Positions 48,686 through 59,109 of a stretch of DNA of 64,000 nt are shown one piece after another. The stretch is from Nitrobacter sp. 62-23 (GTDB lineage: Bacteria > Pseudomonadota > Alphaproteobacteria > Rhizobiales > Xanthobacteraceae): NCBI RefSeq assembly GCF_001897285.1, contig NZ_MKSM01000096.1:1-64000 (forward strand), written 5' to 3'. Position 1 is the stretch's first letter; each line of letters starts with the position of its first letter. The position numbers and the translations under genes were made by a program. The notes below the pieces were generated by a model, which had not been told where the DNA came from, did no database searches, and was given only the letters and a program-made list of their open reading frames with translations.

Positions 48686-49768
48686 ATGGTCCAATATTCA
48701 GGACTGCGCTTCTGGAGCGATGCTGGGACAAGGGATCGCGCCATCGACCGTTTGCTGGCGTTGCGCGCGGGCCTCGTCAAGGAGGTCACGTCTAATAACA
48801 AGCAGGACTCCTTTCACCTCGCGACATGGAATATCCGGGACTTCGGCGGCAGCCGGCTGAACCCCTCCCCGCGCCTGCCGGAATCCCTCCTCTACATTGC
48901 GGAGGTCATTTCCGCTTTCGATCTGGTCGCGGTGCAAGAGGTCAACGAGAACATGGCCGACTTCCAGAAGGTCGTGAGGCTGCTCGGCCCGCATTGGGAC
49001 TATATCGTCACCGACCAGAGCGGAAACATGGAGCGCCTCGCGTTCGTGTTTGACACGCGCAAGATCCGGTTTCGCCATGTCGCGGGCGAGATCGTGCTGC
49101 CGGCGAAGAAGGGCAAACAGGTTGCCCAGTTCAACCGCACGCCGTTCCTTGTCGCTTTCCAGGCCGGCTGGTTCAAGTTCAACGTCTGTACCGTGCATAT
49201 CTATTATGGTACCGCGCAGGACACCGCGCAGCGTAAGCGGGAGATCGCCGACATCGCTGCGTTCTTCACAGCACGACAGAAGAAGGACGGCGAGACCTAC
49301 ATCCTGCTTGGCGATTTCAATATTCTGAATCCCGACGATCCGACCATGAACGCGCTGCTGGGCGGCGGCTTCGAGGTGCCGGCCACACTACGCAAGCCAA
49401 CGGCGCTGGCGAGCGAGAATTATTACGATCAAATCGCACTGAGAACACAGAACAAACTAGTCGAGATCAGGAGCGCCGGTTGCTTCCGCTGGCAGGACTA
49501 CGTGTTTCGCGACGAGGCAGACTATACGGCGTACAAGCCCTTGATGCCGACGAAGACCAAAACCGGCAAGGACGCAAAGACCGACAACAAGGCTTATAGA
49601 ACTTGGCGCACATGGCAGATGTCGGACCACCTGCCGCTGTGGACCGAGATCAAGATGGATTTCACGGAGTCCTATCTCACCAGCCTGAAGGCCGGCGCCA
49701 CGCCGTTGGCAACCTTCAATCCGGCCGCAGGCCCGCGTCCCGAGGCCGGGCCGACATCCGATAGCTGA
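48686..49768 (+). CDS. Endonuclease/exonuclease/phosphatase family protein
   Basis: FHLATWNIRDFGG; VAVQEVNENM; YILLGDFNILNPDDP; MSDHLPLWTEI. Confidence 0.88.
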   Translation: MVQYSGLRFWSDAGTRDRAIDRLLALRAGLVKEVTSNNKQDSFHLATWNIRDFGGSRLNPSPRLPESLLYIAEVISAFDLVAVQEVNENMADFQKVVRLLGPHWDYIVTDQSGNMERLAFVFDTRKIRFRHVAGEIVLPAKKGKQVAQFNRTPFLVAFQAGWFKFNVCTVHIYYGTAQDTAQRKREIADIAAFFTARQKKDGETYILLGDFNILNPDDPTMNALLGGGFEVPATLRKPTALASENYYDQIALRTQNKLVEIRSAGCFRWQDYVFRDEADYTAYKPLMPTKTKTGKDAKTDNKAYRTWRTWQMSDHLPLWTEIKMDFTESYLTSLKAGATPLATFNPAAGPRPEAGPTSDS

Positions 49769-49800
49769 TCGGTCATGTCTTCCGGCCAGGAGTCTTGTGC

Positions 49801-50106
49801 GTGAGCAAGAACATCGTCATCTGCTGCGACGGCACCGGCAATGAGGTCGAGGGCAATCTATCCAACGTCCTCAAGCTATTCCGTATCGCTCAGAGGAACG
49901 AGCATCAGCGCGTCTACTACAATCCGGGCATCGGTACGATCGGCAGTCGCGATGCTTGGATGCGGCTGAAGCAGAACACAGCGCTACGAACTTTCTCGGT
50001 GAACGAGCAGCCGGCTGACGGCGAGATGCATCACGCCTGCTTCGCGGATCGAGCCCTTGGTCTCAGCCTGCGACGCGTACCTAGTTGGACAACTTGGGGA
50101 ACCTAA
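49801..50106 (+). pseudogene. Truncated DUF2235 (Tle1-like alpha/beta hydrolase) gene
   Basis: KNIVICCDGTGNEVEGNLSNVLKLFRIAQRNEHQRVYYNPGIGTIGSRDAWMRLKQNT then unrelated tail. Confidence 0.7.
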
Positions 50107-50192
50107 TCCAAATCCAACTCCAGCCTCACCTCTCCAGCGAACTGAAGGTCAAATGGACGGTGCTGATCGGGCCTTCCGACCATTCCGCACCC

Positions 50193-51074
50193 TCATACTC
50201 CACCGGTGGAACGTAGCTCCCCGCGCCACCAAGGTGTGTGTGGAGCGGTGTCGATGATAAATCCGACCACATGCGACGTCCCGCGCAACACTTTTGAGGC
50301 TCGCTGGACAATCGGATTGGCTCCGGTAACCCTCAAAAGTTCGTCGACCGTAAGCGACCAATCATCAACTCCGCCGTCGATCGCCTCGCGTCCATATTGA
50401 AGCCTGCCGACCACCATGCCGGCCAGGAAGGGGCCGAAATCTGCTTGACTCGTAAAGCAAGGAGCGACCTGCGACGTTAGCCACTGATTCCAAACCGGCG
50501 GCGTTACTCTGAGATCGATACCGCCATACTCGGCGGTGTTGGCGGGATTACCGACGACTGGCGAGGCGTCGAGATCTCGAGTCTTCTTAGTGTAACATGA
50601 ATCGACAAAGTCAAAGCCGGGTCGCCAGGCGAGTAACTCGTGCTGTATCCATTCCTTTCTAGCGGGTTTGATGGACCCGGAGTGGAGTAGCTTCGCTTGT
50701 ATCAAGACAGCACGGCGATCCTTCACGCTCGTCGAAGGATCTGTGTGATCGATGACGACGAGTAAGTCGGCGAGTTCGCAGCGCCCTCTTCCGCTGGCCG
50801 GAGGTAGCGGAGCGTGGGGTGACGGGACTCGCTTAAACGTCACTTGCGGGCGCGAGTGACAGAAGACGGCCTGCAGGCTGGTCCGATAGCCGTAGGATCG
50901 CATGATCGGCGACCACGCATTGGCGATTGCATCGAAACCATCGAGCGTCATCGTGCGCACCGCGCTAACTTCACCAATCGGTTTGCTCGTGTGCGGGCCG
51001 CCGCTTGCAAGTACCGATTCTACTTCCGTCTGCGCCGCGAGAGCAAGTTTGGACTCAACTGCCGCAGGTACCAT
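50193..51074 (-). CDS. Hypothetical protein with PD-(D/E)XK-nuclease-like motif
   Basis: GRCELADLLVVIDH...RRAVLIQAKLLHSG resembles E..D-x(n)-QxK nuclease cores. Confidence 0.55.
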   Translation of the reverse strand: MVPAAVESKLALAAQTEVESVLASGGPHTSKPIGEVSAVRTMTLDGFDAIANAWSPIMRSYGYRTSLQAVFCHSRPQVTFKRVPSPHAPLPPASGRGRCELADLLVVIDHTDPSTSVKDRRAVLIQAKLLHSGSIKPARKEWIQHELLAWRPGFDFVDSCYTKKTRDLDASPVVGNPANTAEYGGIDLRVTPPVWNQWLTSQVAPCFTSQADFGPFLAGMVVGRLQYGREAIDGGVDDWSLTVDELLRVTGANPIVQRASKVLRGTSHVVGFIIDTAPHTPWWRGELRSTGGV

Positions 51075-51084
51075 GTCGGTCTCC

Positions 51085-52389
51085 TCAAGCGCCAGCTGTC
51101 TGAAAGACAGCGATCAGCAGCAGAACGACCATGGCGATACCAGCACCGGCTATGCACCAGAATGCGAACTCTGCACGCCGCATAGGGACCTCGACCAAGC
51201 GCCTGTAATCGTCCGCGGCGAGGAATCTGTAGAGGCTGTTCCGCCATTCCTTGCGAAGGTAGCGCTGCACCCAGATGTAGTGGATGCCACTGCCGACGAT
51301 TGTCGCAACATAAATCGTCAAAACGATTCCGATCAAGATCGCAGCTGACCCTACGAACGTGCTATTTGCCGGCGAGGCGAGACGCGCAACGATCAGGCCG
51401 ATATTGGCGAAGACGGCGCCTACGACAGCCCCACCAAGTGTTCGCATCGTTTCGGAAAGTTTGGCCGTGTCGTCGGCCACTGACTTTCGGAGTTCGCCCA
51501 ACGCTTTCAGCGTATCTCTACTTTGCTGCGTGACTCCGAAATTGTACGCAATCCTTGCGCCTTCAAGTGCAGGAACAAGCACACTCGCGAGGTCCCTTGC
51601 GTCACCATCCCGCACTGCATCACGGGCGATCTCGGCCGCAAGCAGGCCATGGCGGTTCTCGAGCTCACGCTCATTCTCAAGCAGCCAGCACGAAACCGAC
51701 TGGACCGTCGCAAAGCGGTCAGGAGGCAACTCTTCAAGATTGGAAACGGTAAAGCGAGCCGCCGGCGGCCCCCTGAACAGCAGCCGATCATCCGGCTCGA
51801 TCTCCTGCGCCATTGCACGCAGGAGCCGTGAGCCTGCTCGTTGCCGCCAAGGCGTGAGCGCGTCATCCTGAACCTGTCCCTCTGGAGAGCGCAGGAGCCA
51901 TCGTCCGAGGTGGCCTCCCGGCCCGTTCATACCTAGGACTCGCGTCACTTTCACGACGCCGGTAGGACCGCCCTCTGCGGCGAACGGTGTCCCCTGCCAC
52001 CACGCGCAGTAGCGAACAGCTCTCGTATCGATCGTCGATTGGAGCCCCTCGGCCCACACGACCGGCGAGTTCGGATCGCGATCCAGCAACGCCTCGAATC
52101 CAGAACGTGTCAGCACCGCCTCGACGCCCGCGGGAATCGGCGGCCTATCAGCAGTTATGTGAAGGCCCTCGCCGTTAGTCGCGATCTGATGCCTTGGGAT
52201 TTCACCGCCAGCGTCGCCGCAAAGGACCCCAGTCCACTCGGCATTGATCAGCAGCTCGTAGAGCCTGTCGGCCTCGACACCGTTGAGCTGGTAGATTGAG
52301 ATTCCAGTTTCCGTCTCGGTGACGGCCACTTGCCCCTGTTCGACAAGGTCGTTCAGAGCTTCAGCGAGTTTTGACTGGGAGGGTCCCAT
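51085..52389 (-). CDS. Hypothetical protein with C-terminal TM segments
   Basis: AVVGAVFANIGLIVARLA, STFVGSAAILIGIVLTIYVATIVGSGI, FAFWCIAGAGIAMVVLLLIAVFQ; overlaps upstream gene. Confidence 0.65.
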   Translation of the reverse strand: MGPSQSKLAEALNDLVEQGQVAVTETETGISIYQLNGVEADRLYELLINAEWTGVLCGDAGGEIPRHQIATNGEGLHITADRPPIPAGVEAVLTRSGFEALLDRDPNSPVVWAEGLQSTIDTRAVRYCAWWQGTPFAAEGGPTGVVKVTRVLGMNGPGGHLGRWLLRSPEGQVQDDALTPWRQRAGSRLLRAMAQEIEPDDRLLFRGPPAARFTVSNLEELPPDRFATVQSVSCWLLENERELENRHGLLAAEIARDAVRDGDARDLASVLVPALEGARIAYNFGVTQQSRDTLKALGELRKSVADDTAKLSETMRTLGGAVVGAVFANIGLIVARLASPANSTFVGSAAILIGIVLTIYVATIVGSGIHYIWVQRYLRKEWRNSLYRFLAADDYRRLVEVPMRRAEFAFWCIAGAGIAMVVLLLIAVFQTAGA

Positions 52390-53407
52390 CTTCCACCAAC
52401 CGCCTTGTGCGCACCGTAAAGACGACCTCGTCGCCGATAGTCTGCCGTATGACGCTACGTCCCAGCTCCTCACCGGGAAACTCGAGCCGGACCTCCTCGA
52501 CGGTGCGCACGACCCTTCGAGGCTGGACCTGCAATGTTGCACGATCGGGCCGGAATTCAACGTCCTGGAGCTGCTGCCGCTTAAGGGTGCGTCGCGTCAC
52601 ATTGTCGATCCGAGTTCGGATATCCTCATCGTCAGGCCGATCTGCGGCATGCATCACAGCATCGACGACGTCATCGTTAGAAACGGTAGCCCGACCCTGG
52701 AGCGCAAGCTTTGCCTTCGACATCGCGGCCCCCACATCGGCGTTCAGCAGAAGGTCCTTGACCTCCTGCAGCGTGCCACGCAAAGCCTCGTTCAACCGCT
52801 TCGATAGTTCGCTGTTCGACTTGGAGCGTTGTACCCCGAGATATCGTTCGAAGTAGTCGGTGAGGTCCGGCGCCTCTTTCATGCGATCAGACGCGCACAC
52901 AAGCTCGTCGGCTGCGCCATTATTGACACGAATGAGACAGAATTTTTGAACGGCACGCCGCTCCTTGACGAACGCTTGAACGATTGCCCTCAGAACACTT
53001 CGCCCGTCCGCATCGGTCAGTTCGACCGCCTCGCGATAGTCGTACTTGATCAGCGCAAAGAGCTTGGTGTCCCGGTCGTCGGCACCGAGCTGGAGCACAA
53101 AGAACGCGCCGCTCACGCTCTGGCGAACGTGCAGATCGAAGAAGCGACGAGCGAGTGCCTGACCTCCCTTTGCGAAGCTCATCCTCCCCTTCGCCATACG
53201 CTCGACAATCTGCCTGACCTCTGATCCGTCGACAAAGGAATGGACGCCGTCTCCTGCCTCGCTTTGGATGCGAGCGCGAAAGAACCCTTCCTCCTGAACG
53301 TCGATCTCGTCGCGCGGCGCGAAAGGCTCATCCGCCTTGCCAACCAAGTGAATGATCATTCGCTCGACGCGCAGATTTCCGAACTCTTCATCGGTCAGAT
53401 AGCCCAA
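52361..53407 (-). CDS. Nucleoid-associated protein (NA37/YejK)-like
   Basis: RMIIHLVGK...FFVLQLGADDRDTKLFALIKYDY...LTDYFERYLGVQRSKSNSELSKRLNEAL; pattern-level resemblance only. Confidence 0.55.
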   Translation of the reverse strand: MGYLTDEEFGNLRVERMIIHLVGKADEPFAPRDEIDVQEEGFFRARIQSEAGDGVHSFVDGSEVRQIVERMAKGRMSFAKGGQALARRFFDLHVRQSVSGAFFVLQLGADDRDTKLFALIKYDYREAVELTDADGRSVLRAIVQAFVKERRAVQKFCLIRVNNGAADELVCASDRMKEAPDLTDYFERYLGVQRSKSNSELSKRLNEALRGTLQEVKDLLLNADVGAAMSKAKLALQGRATVSNDDVVDAVMHAADRPDDEDIRTRIDNVTRRTLKRQQLQDVEFRPDRATLQVQPRRVVRTVEEVRLEFPGEELGRSVIRQTIGDEVVFTVRTRRLVEDGTLPVKTR

Positions 53408-54779
53408 TACTTTCCCCCCTCAATGTGCACTAAGTCATTAGGCGCCTCACATGGCAGCATTTCATGTTGCCTTTCAAGCTTCCGTTCCGGGGTTAGCCCG
53501 CGGGGAACAGAGTTAGCGATTGGACCTTCAGCCGAAAGCGGCAACTGGGGTGTACATCCGGCTCGAGCTCAAGCCCATTCTGCATGACCTCAACGAGATC
53601 GATGGGTCACGTCGCGAACCCACCGTCCAGCGTTTCCATTACTTTGTTCTAGGGCAGCCGCGTGAAGGGGGACGAAACATCTGTGTGGCGCCCGACGTAT
53701 TGGGAGCGCTGCACGAATCGCTGACGCCAGCATGGAGGATTCTGGAGTAGATTTCCGAGATCCACAAAATGGAAGCGCCGAGAGTTTCTCAATTGCTATA
53801 TCCCCGACGGGGAGCCAAGAGTCCTCGACGATTCATCTGATAAGCCCCGCATTCACCAGTCGGCGGTCAATCGCAAAGCGTAAATACCTGACTATGCGCC
53901 CATCAACTTTCCCGACGAATTCGACATCGAACAATGATGTCGCTCAATGCCAGTAACCAACGAGCCACTTACGAGCGGCGACGTTGCACATTCCGCGCGT
54001 TGCCGCCACCGTTGGAGGACGTGAAGCCACACGGGTCGATGGCGCGCGACACCTCGCAGCTCCACCAATTTCAAGAGCACGTTCGGACGAAGTGCAACGC
54101 GACCGCCTCAGCTCCACGCAAATACTTGATTTCTAGCGGCTATTTTCCGTGCTATCCCACCAGGAATAGGCACCGGAGAAGTGAAATTCTGCCGCTGTTT
54201 CAGATGATTAGAGCGAACGATCCAACGATTTCATGGTGCAACGAAAGTGCAACATGGTCTCTCCGGTTTCGGTATTCGTTTTGATGTCCGCACGTTGAAT
54301 GGTCGGTCGATCCATTCCATCATAGGCGCAACGGAAAATCTATAAGGTTGATTTAGATGCATTTTTTCTCAGTACGTTTGGATCAGCCGACCCTATGCAG
54401 CCGGTCTCTTGATTGGTCAGCCTATGCTTGCGATCCGTCACAAGGACGGCAAGATGCTTCGGCGATATACCCATAAGCGAGAAACATTGCCTACAGTCGA
54501 GTGAAAAGTACCGCCCAAAAGCGCAGGCTTTCAAACTTATGGTTTTTGACCGGTGAGGCGGCTTGCGAAGCTCATCCCAGGCACAAATGTCAGGCCAACA
54601 CGATGGAACAACCAGGCGAGCGGATGAGTATGAATGGCACCGTCATGGGCAGCGACAATGGCGGACCTTGAATTCTCGGATCTTACCCGTCGTCTTCAAG
54701 TGCCAGCGAACGCTTGTATTCATGGGGGCCAATACCAACCTCATCCGAAGGAGATCAGCAGCAACCTGTGAGGTGATCC

Positions 54780-55736
54780 ATGCGCATTTTCGTTGCCGGA
54801 GCGACGGGCGCTGTCGGACGCCGCCTGGTTCCACGCCTTGTCAACAGAGGGCATCGGGTGACCGGACTGACGCGAACGCCCGCGAAAACGGACCTCTTGC
54901 GGAAACTCGGAGCTGAACCCGTGGTCGCCGATGCGCTCGATGAGAAAGCCATGCATGACGCGGTTGTGGCCGCGCGCCCGGATGTGATCGTACATCAACT
55001 CACGGATTTGAAGGGTGCGTCAGACCTGCGCAAATTTGACCGCACTTTCGCGAGCAGCAACCGGCTGCGTACAGCCGGAACCGACTATCTTCTTGCAGCC
55101 GCGCAGGACTGCGGCGCGAAGCGAATCGTCGCGCAAAGCTTCTGCGGCTGGCCGTATGCACGGATTGGCGATCACGTGAAGACTGAAGATGCCCCGCTCG
55201 ATCGGAATCCGCCGCAGGAACTCCGCGGCACGCTCGACGCGATCCGCCATCTTGAGCACGCCGTCACGACGACGCCGGGCCTGGTCGGCGTTGCGCTCCG
55301 CTATGGCGGATTTTATGGCCCCGATACCGGATTCTGCGAACCGTCCGTTTTGGAACAGATTCGCAAGCGCCGCATGCCGCTGATCGGCGGCGGAACGGGA
55401 TGGTGGTCGTTTCTGCATGTCGACGATGCCGCCGAAGCGGCCTCGCTCGCTGTCGATCGGGGCGAGGGCATTTACAATATCGTCGACGATGATCCCACGC
55501 CGGTGCGTGACTGGCTCATGGCGACCGCCAAAATGCTCGGCGCCAAACCGCCGTTCCGCGTTCCCGCCTGGCTGGGTCGCCTTGTGGCCGGACAACATCT
55601 CGTTGTCATGATGACCGAGTCGCGCGCAGGATCGAACGCCAGGGCCAAGCGGGAACTCGGGTGGTTGCCACACTATCCGTCCTGGCGTCAGGGCTTTTCC
55701 GAAATCATCGAAAGGGAAATCCGGTCGGCCGTATAA
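54780..55736 (+). CDS. NAD(P)-dependent epimerase/dehydratase family protein
   Basis: MRIFVAGATGAVGRRLVPRLVNRGHRVTGLTRTPAK (Rossmann GxxGxxG). Confidence 0.92.
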   Translation: MRIFVAGATGAVGRRLVPRLVNRGHRVTGLTRTPAKTDLLRKLGAEPVVADALDEKAMHDAVVAARPDVIVHQLTDLKGASDLRKFDRTFASSNRLRTAGTDYLLAAAQDCGAKRIVAQSFCGWPYARIGDHVKTEDAPLDRNPPQELRGTLDAIRHLEHAVTTTPGLVGVALRYGGFYGPDTGFCEPSVLEQIRKRRMPLIGGGTGWWSFLHVDDAAEAASLAVDRGEGIYNIVDDDPTPVRDWLMATAKMLGAKPPFRVPAWLGRLVAGQHLVVMMTESRAGSNARAKRELGWLPHYPSWRQGFSEIIEREIRSAV

Positions 55737-55924
55737 ATGGGATCGGCTGCGAGGGGGGACAATCGACGATGATGCCAATCGTGTCGTCGACAAGATCGTC
55801 GAGAAGCGCGCCACATTCTCAGGCAGCTCAAGCGCATCGCAACACGTTTCGATAAGCTGCTCGCCAACGTCACGGGTTTCATCAAACTCGCCGCTGTCGC
55901 AATCTAACTCAGATAGTTAGATCG

Positions 55925-57511
55925 TCAGTGTACCGGCGCCGAACCACCGCGCGTCACGGTGCGCAGCGATAGCGCGAGCGGTATCATCAATCCGGCGAGC
56001 ACGGCGAGCATCACGAATACGTCGATATAGGCGAGCAGCACCGCCTGTCCTTGCAGGATCTGCCCGATCACCGCGACGCTCGATCCCGAAACGCTTCCGG
56101 TGGCGCTCCGGGTTTTGAGATAGTCCTGCACACGGGCCAGCGTGTCGTTGTAGACCGGATTCCAGGTGCCGATGTGCTCGATGAGGCGGCTCTGATGAAA
56201 CTGCTCACGCTGCGCCAGCATGGTCTGGCTGAGCGAAACGCCGATCGATCCGCCGAAGTTGCGGGCCAGATTGATCAGCGCCGAGGCCTGATCGGTCCTG
56301 GAGGCCGGAATGCCGTCATAGGATGCCGCTGTGATCGGAATGAAGATCAGCGGCAGTCCCACGCCGAGAATGACGCGCGACCAGGCGAAGAACCAGAAGT
56401 CGACATCCGGGGTCATGCGCCACAGATCGATCATCGCGACCGCCGCGATGCAGGCGCCGGCCGTTATCAGATAGCGCGGCTGCACGAAACCGAGCCTCCC
56501 GACCACCACCATCATGCACATGGTGACCATCCCGCCGGGCGAGATCGCCAGTCCCGCCCATGTGGCGGTGTAGTTGTATCGTTCCTGCAGCAGTTGCGGC
56601 AGAACCTGTGTGGTCGCAATCAACAACGCGCCGGTGACCAGCATGATGACGAAGCAGGTGCCGAACTGCCGCCCCGTCAGCATCTTCAGATCGATCAGCG
56701 GCTCCTCGCGCGTCAATTCCCACGGGATGAACAGCAGAAGGGCGATCGCCGATAGGGCGGCGAAGGCCACGATGAAGGGTGAGTTGAACCAGTCGTCGAT
56801 CTGCCCACGGTCGAGAACAACTTCGAGCGCGCCGAGAAAGGTCGCGACCAATAGGAAGCCGATGAGGTCGAATCTGGGTCCATTGCTCCACATCGCCCGC
56901 CGCGCGGCTCGCCGCTCGGGTGAACTGGGGATGATGAAAAAGATCAGGGCCAGCGAAATGATGCCGACCGGAACATTCATCAGGAAGCACCAGTGCCAGG
57001 ACCAGTTGTCGCTGAGCCATCCGCCCAGCGTCGGCCCGACGACGGGCGCGACCACCACTGCGATGCCGTAGAGTGCGAACCCCTGGCCGCGCTTGGCGGG
57101 CGGAAAGGCGGCGGCAAGAATCGATTGCGCGACCGGCGTCATGCCGCCGCCGGCCAGTCCCTGCATCACGCGAAAGATCAGCAGCGCCTGCAAATTCCAT
57201 GCGATGCCGCAGAGGAATGAGCTGACGGTGAAGAGCGCGATGCAGGCAAGGAAGAAATTTCGCCGTCCGAACATCTGCGCAAGCCATCCGCTCGCGGCCA
57301 GGACGATCGAATTTGCAACAAGATAGGTGGTCACCACCCACGAGGCTTCGTCGCTGCTCACCGCAAGACCACCGGCGATATAGCGCAGCGCGACGTTGGC
57401 GATGGTGGTGTCGAGCACCTCCATGAACGTTGCCACCGAGACCAGGACAGCGATCAGCCACGGATTGGCACTGCCATATTCGGAGCTGCCGCTGTCCGCC
57501 GCATCGGCCAT
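55925..57511 (-). CDS. emrB: DHA2-family MFS efflux transporter (EmrB-like)
   Basis: FMEVLDTTIANVALRYIAGGLAVSSDEASWVVTTYLVANSIVLAASGWLAQMFGRR. Confidence 0.93.
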   Translation of the reverse strand: MADAADSGSSEYGSANPWLIAVLVSVATFMEVLDTTIANVALRYIAGGLAVSSDEASWVVTTYLVANSIVLAASGWLAQMFGRRNFFLACIALFTVSSFLCGIAWNLQALLIFRVMQGLAGGGMTPVAQSILAAAFPPAKRGQGFALYGIAVVVAPVVGPTLGGWLSDNWSWHWCFLMNVPVGIISLALIFFIIPSSPERRAARRAMWSNGPRFDLIGFLLVATFLGALEVVLDRGQIDDWFNSPFIVAFAALSAIALLLFIPWELTREEPLIDLKMLTGRQFGTCFVIMLVTGALLIATTQVLPQLLQERYNYTATWAGLAISPGGMVTMCMMVVVGRLGFVQPRYLITAGACIAAVAMIDLWRMTPDVDFWFFAWSRVILGVGLPLIFIPITAASYDGIPASRTDQASALINLARNFGGSIGVSLSQTMLAQREQFHQSRLIEHIGTWNPVYNDTLARVQDYLKTRSATGSVSGSSVAVIGQILQGQAVLLAYIDVFVMLAVLAGLMIPLALSLRTVTRGGSAPVH

Positions 57512-57517
57512 GGCGCC

Positions 57518-58714
57518 TTACGGACGAACCGTGACGGTGGGCACAACCGACATGCCCGGCCCCAGTTCGAGATCCGGACGCTGATCGAACGTGATCTTGA
57601 CCGGCACGCGCTGCACCACCTTCACATAATTTCCGGTGGCGTTTTCCGCCGGCAGCAGGCTGAAGGCCGTGCCGCTGCCGGCCTGGACGCTGTTGACGTG
57701 ACCGGAAAACGACCTGCCATAGGCGTCGATGCTGATCGTAACCGGCTGGCCCACCTTCATGTTGGCCAGTTGCGATTCCTTGAAGTTTGCGGTGACCCAT
57801 ACGTCGAGCGGAACGACGATCATGATGGACTGACCGGGAGCGGCAAGCGCCCCTACCGCGGCGGTGAGTTTGGTCACGCGGCCATCGACGGTGGCACGCA
57901 ATTCCGTGCGCTGCAAGTTGGCGTCGGCCTGCGCCTTCTGGGCCTTACCCTGCGCGATCTGAGCGAGCGCGCCTGACTTCTGCGCATTCAATACGTCGAT
58001 CTGGCGTTGGGCCACTGTGCTCGCGGCTTGCGCGGCATCGAATGCCGCCTGCTTGCCTTGCAGATCGCTCGACGCCTGCTGCGCGCGTTGCACGGTGCCC
58101 GCTCCCGTTCGCACCAGATCCTGATAGCGCTTGTTCTCGTCCTGCGCGAATTTCAGCGCAGCCTGTGCTTCGCTCTCCTGCTTTTGTGTCTGCTCGATCT
58201 GGGCCTGTTGTGCGACGATCTGGGCATCCAGATTTCGCGCGGATGCTTCAGCCTGACGGATCTGCGCCGATGCCTGATCGACGGCGGCCTGGTAATCGCG
58301 TGGATCGATCCGTGCCAGAAGATCGCCGCGATGCACGATCTGGTTGTCGGTCACCGCGACTTCGATGATGTTGCCGGTAACTTGCGGGCTGACGAATACC
58401 GGACGGGCATCGATAAAGGCATCGTCGGTGCTCTCGTAATGACGCGCATTGAGATACCAGATGATGCCTCCCACCAGGCCGATGACGATGAGGCCGAAGC
58501 TGACGCCGATGGCGATCGGATGCTGACGCATACGATCGATCGGACTGCCGGATGGCTTGTCCGACAGCGGTGCCTTCTCCTGCTTTTTGCTCCTGTCGAC
58601 GCCTTTATCGGCCGACTCCTGCGGGCGCTCGGCGCGCGTGGCAGCGTCGTCCGAAATGGACGCGTTGTGAGAATCGGCCGGTACTTTGACGTCAACGGAG
58701 CGGCGATCTGCCAT
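57518..58714 (-). CDS. emrA: HlyD-family membrane fusion protein (EmrA-like)
   Basis: IIWYLNARHYESTDDAFIDARPVFVSPQVTGNIIEVAVTDNQIVHRGDLLARIDPRDY. Confidence 0.93.
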   Translation of the reverse strand: MADRRSVDVKVPADSHNASISDDAATRAERPQESADKGVDRSKKQEKAPLSDKPSGSPIDRMRQHPIAIGVSFGLIVIGLVGGIIWYLNARHYESTDDAFIDARPVFVSPQVTGNIIEVAVTDNQIVHRGDLLARIDPRDYQAAVDQASAQIRQAEASARNLDAQIVAQQAQIEQTQKQESEAQAALKFAQDENKRYQDLVRTGAGTVQRAQQASSDLQGKQAAFDAAQAASTVAQRQIDVLNAQKSGALAQIAQGKAQKAQADANLQRTELRATVDGRVTKLTAAVGALAAPGQSIMIVVPLDVWVTANFKESQLANMKVGQPVTISIDAYGRSFSGHVNSVQAGSGTAFSLLPAENATGNYVKVVQRVPVKITFDQRPDLELGPGMSVVPTVTVRP

Positions 58715-59109
58715 GGCAGTTGGTCTGTTCAGGGAATTCATAAGGAATTCTCACCATCGACACCGCTCCGCCGCCAAGATAGGAACCAGCCAGTAGCCCG
58801 ACGGTTCCGTTGTCGGGCTTATGCCGATTCGTTGCACGATAAAGCGGGAAGCGGATGGCGATGCGATCCAACAGAAAGATACTGCGCAAGCATCTTTGGG
58901 CTATCGATCCAAGATACCGACGCGAGCATCACACAGGTGATGAACGCGAAAGGAACGCCTGCTCCGCTCAAGCGTTCGACATATTGATATCGAGGCGACT
59001 TATGTGAGGTTTAAGGCAGAGCCAACGATCGTACCGCAGGCGCAACGTCCTTGGCGGGCGACAGGAACTCGATCTGGTATCGATGCTGAAGGATGCCGCT
59101 GATCTTTCC

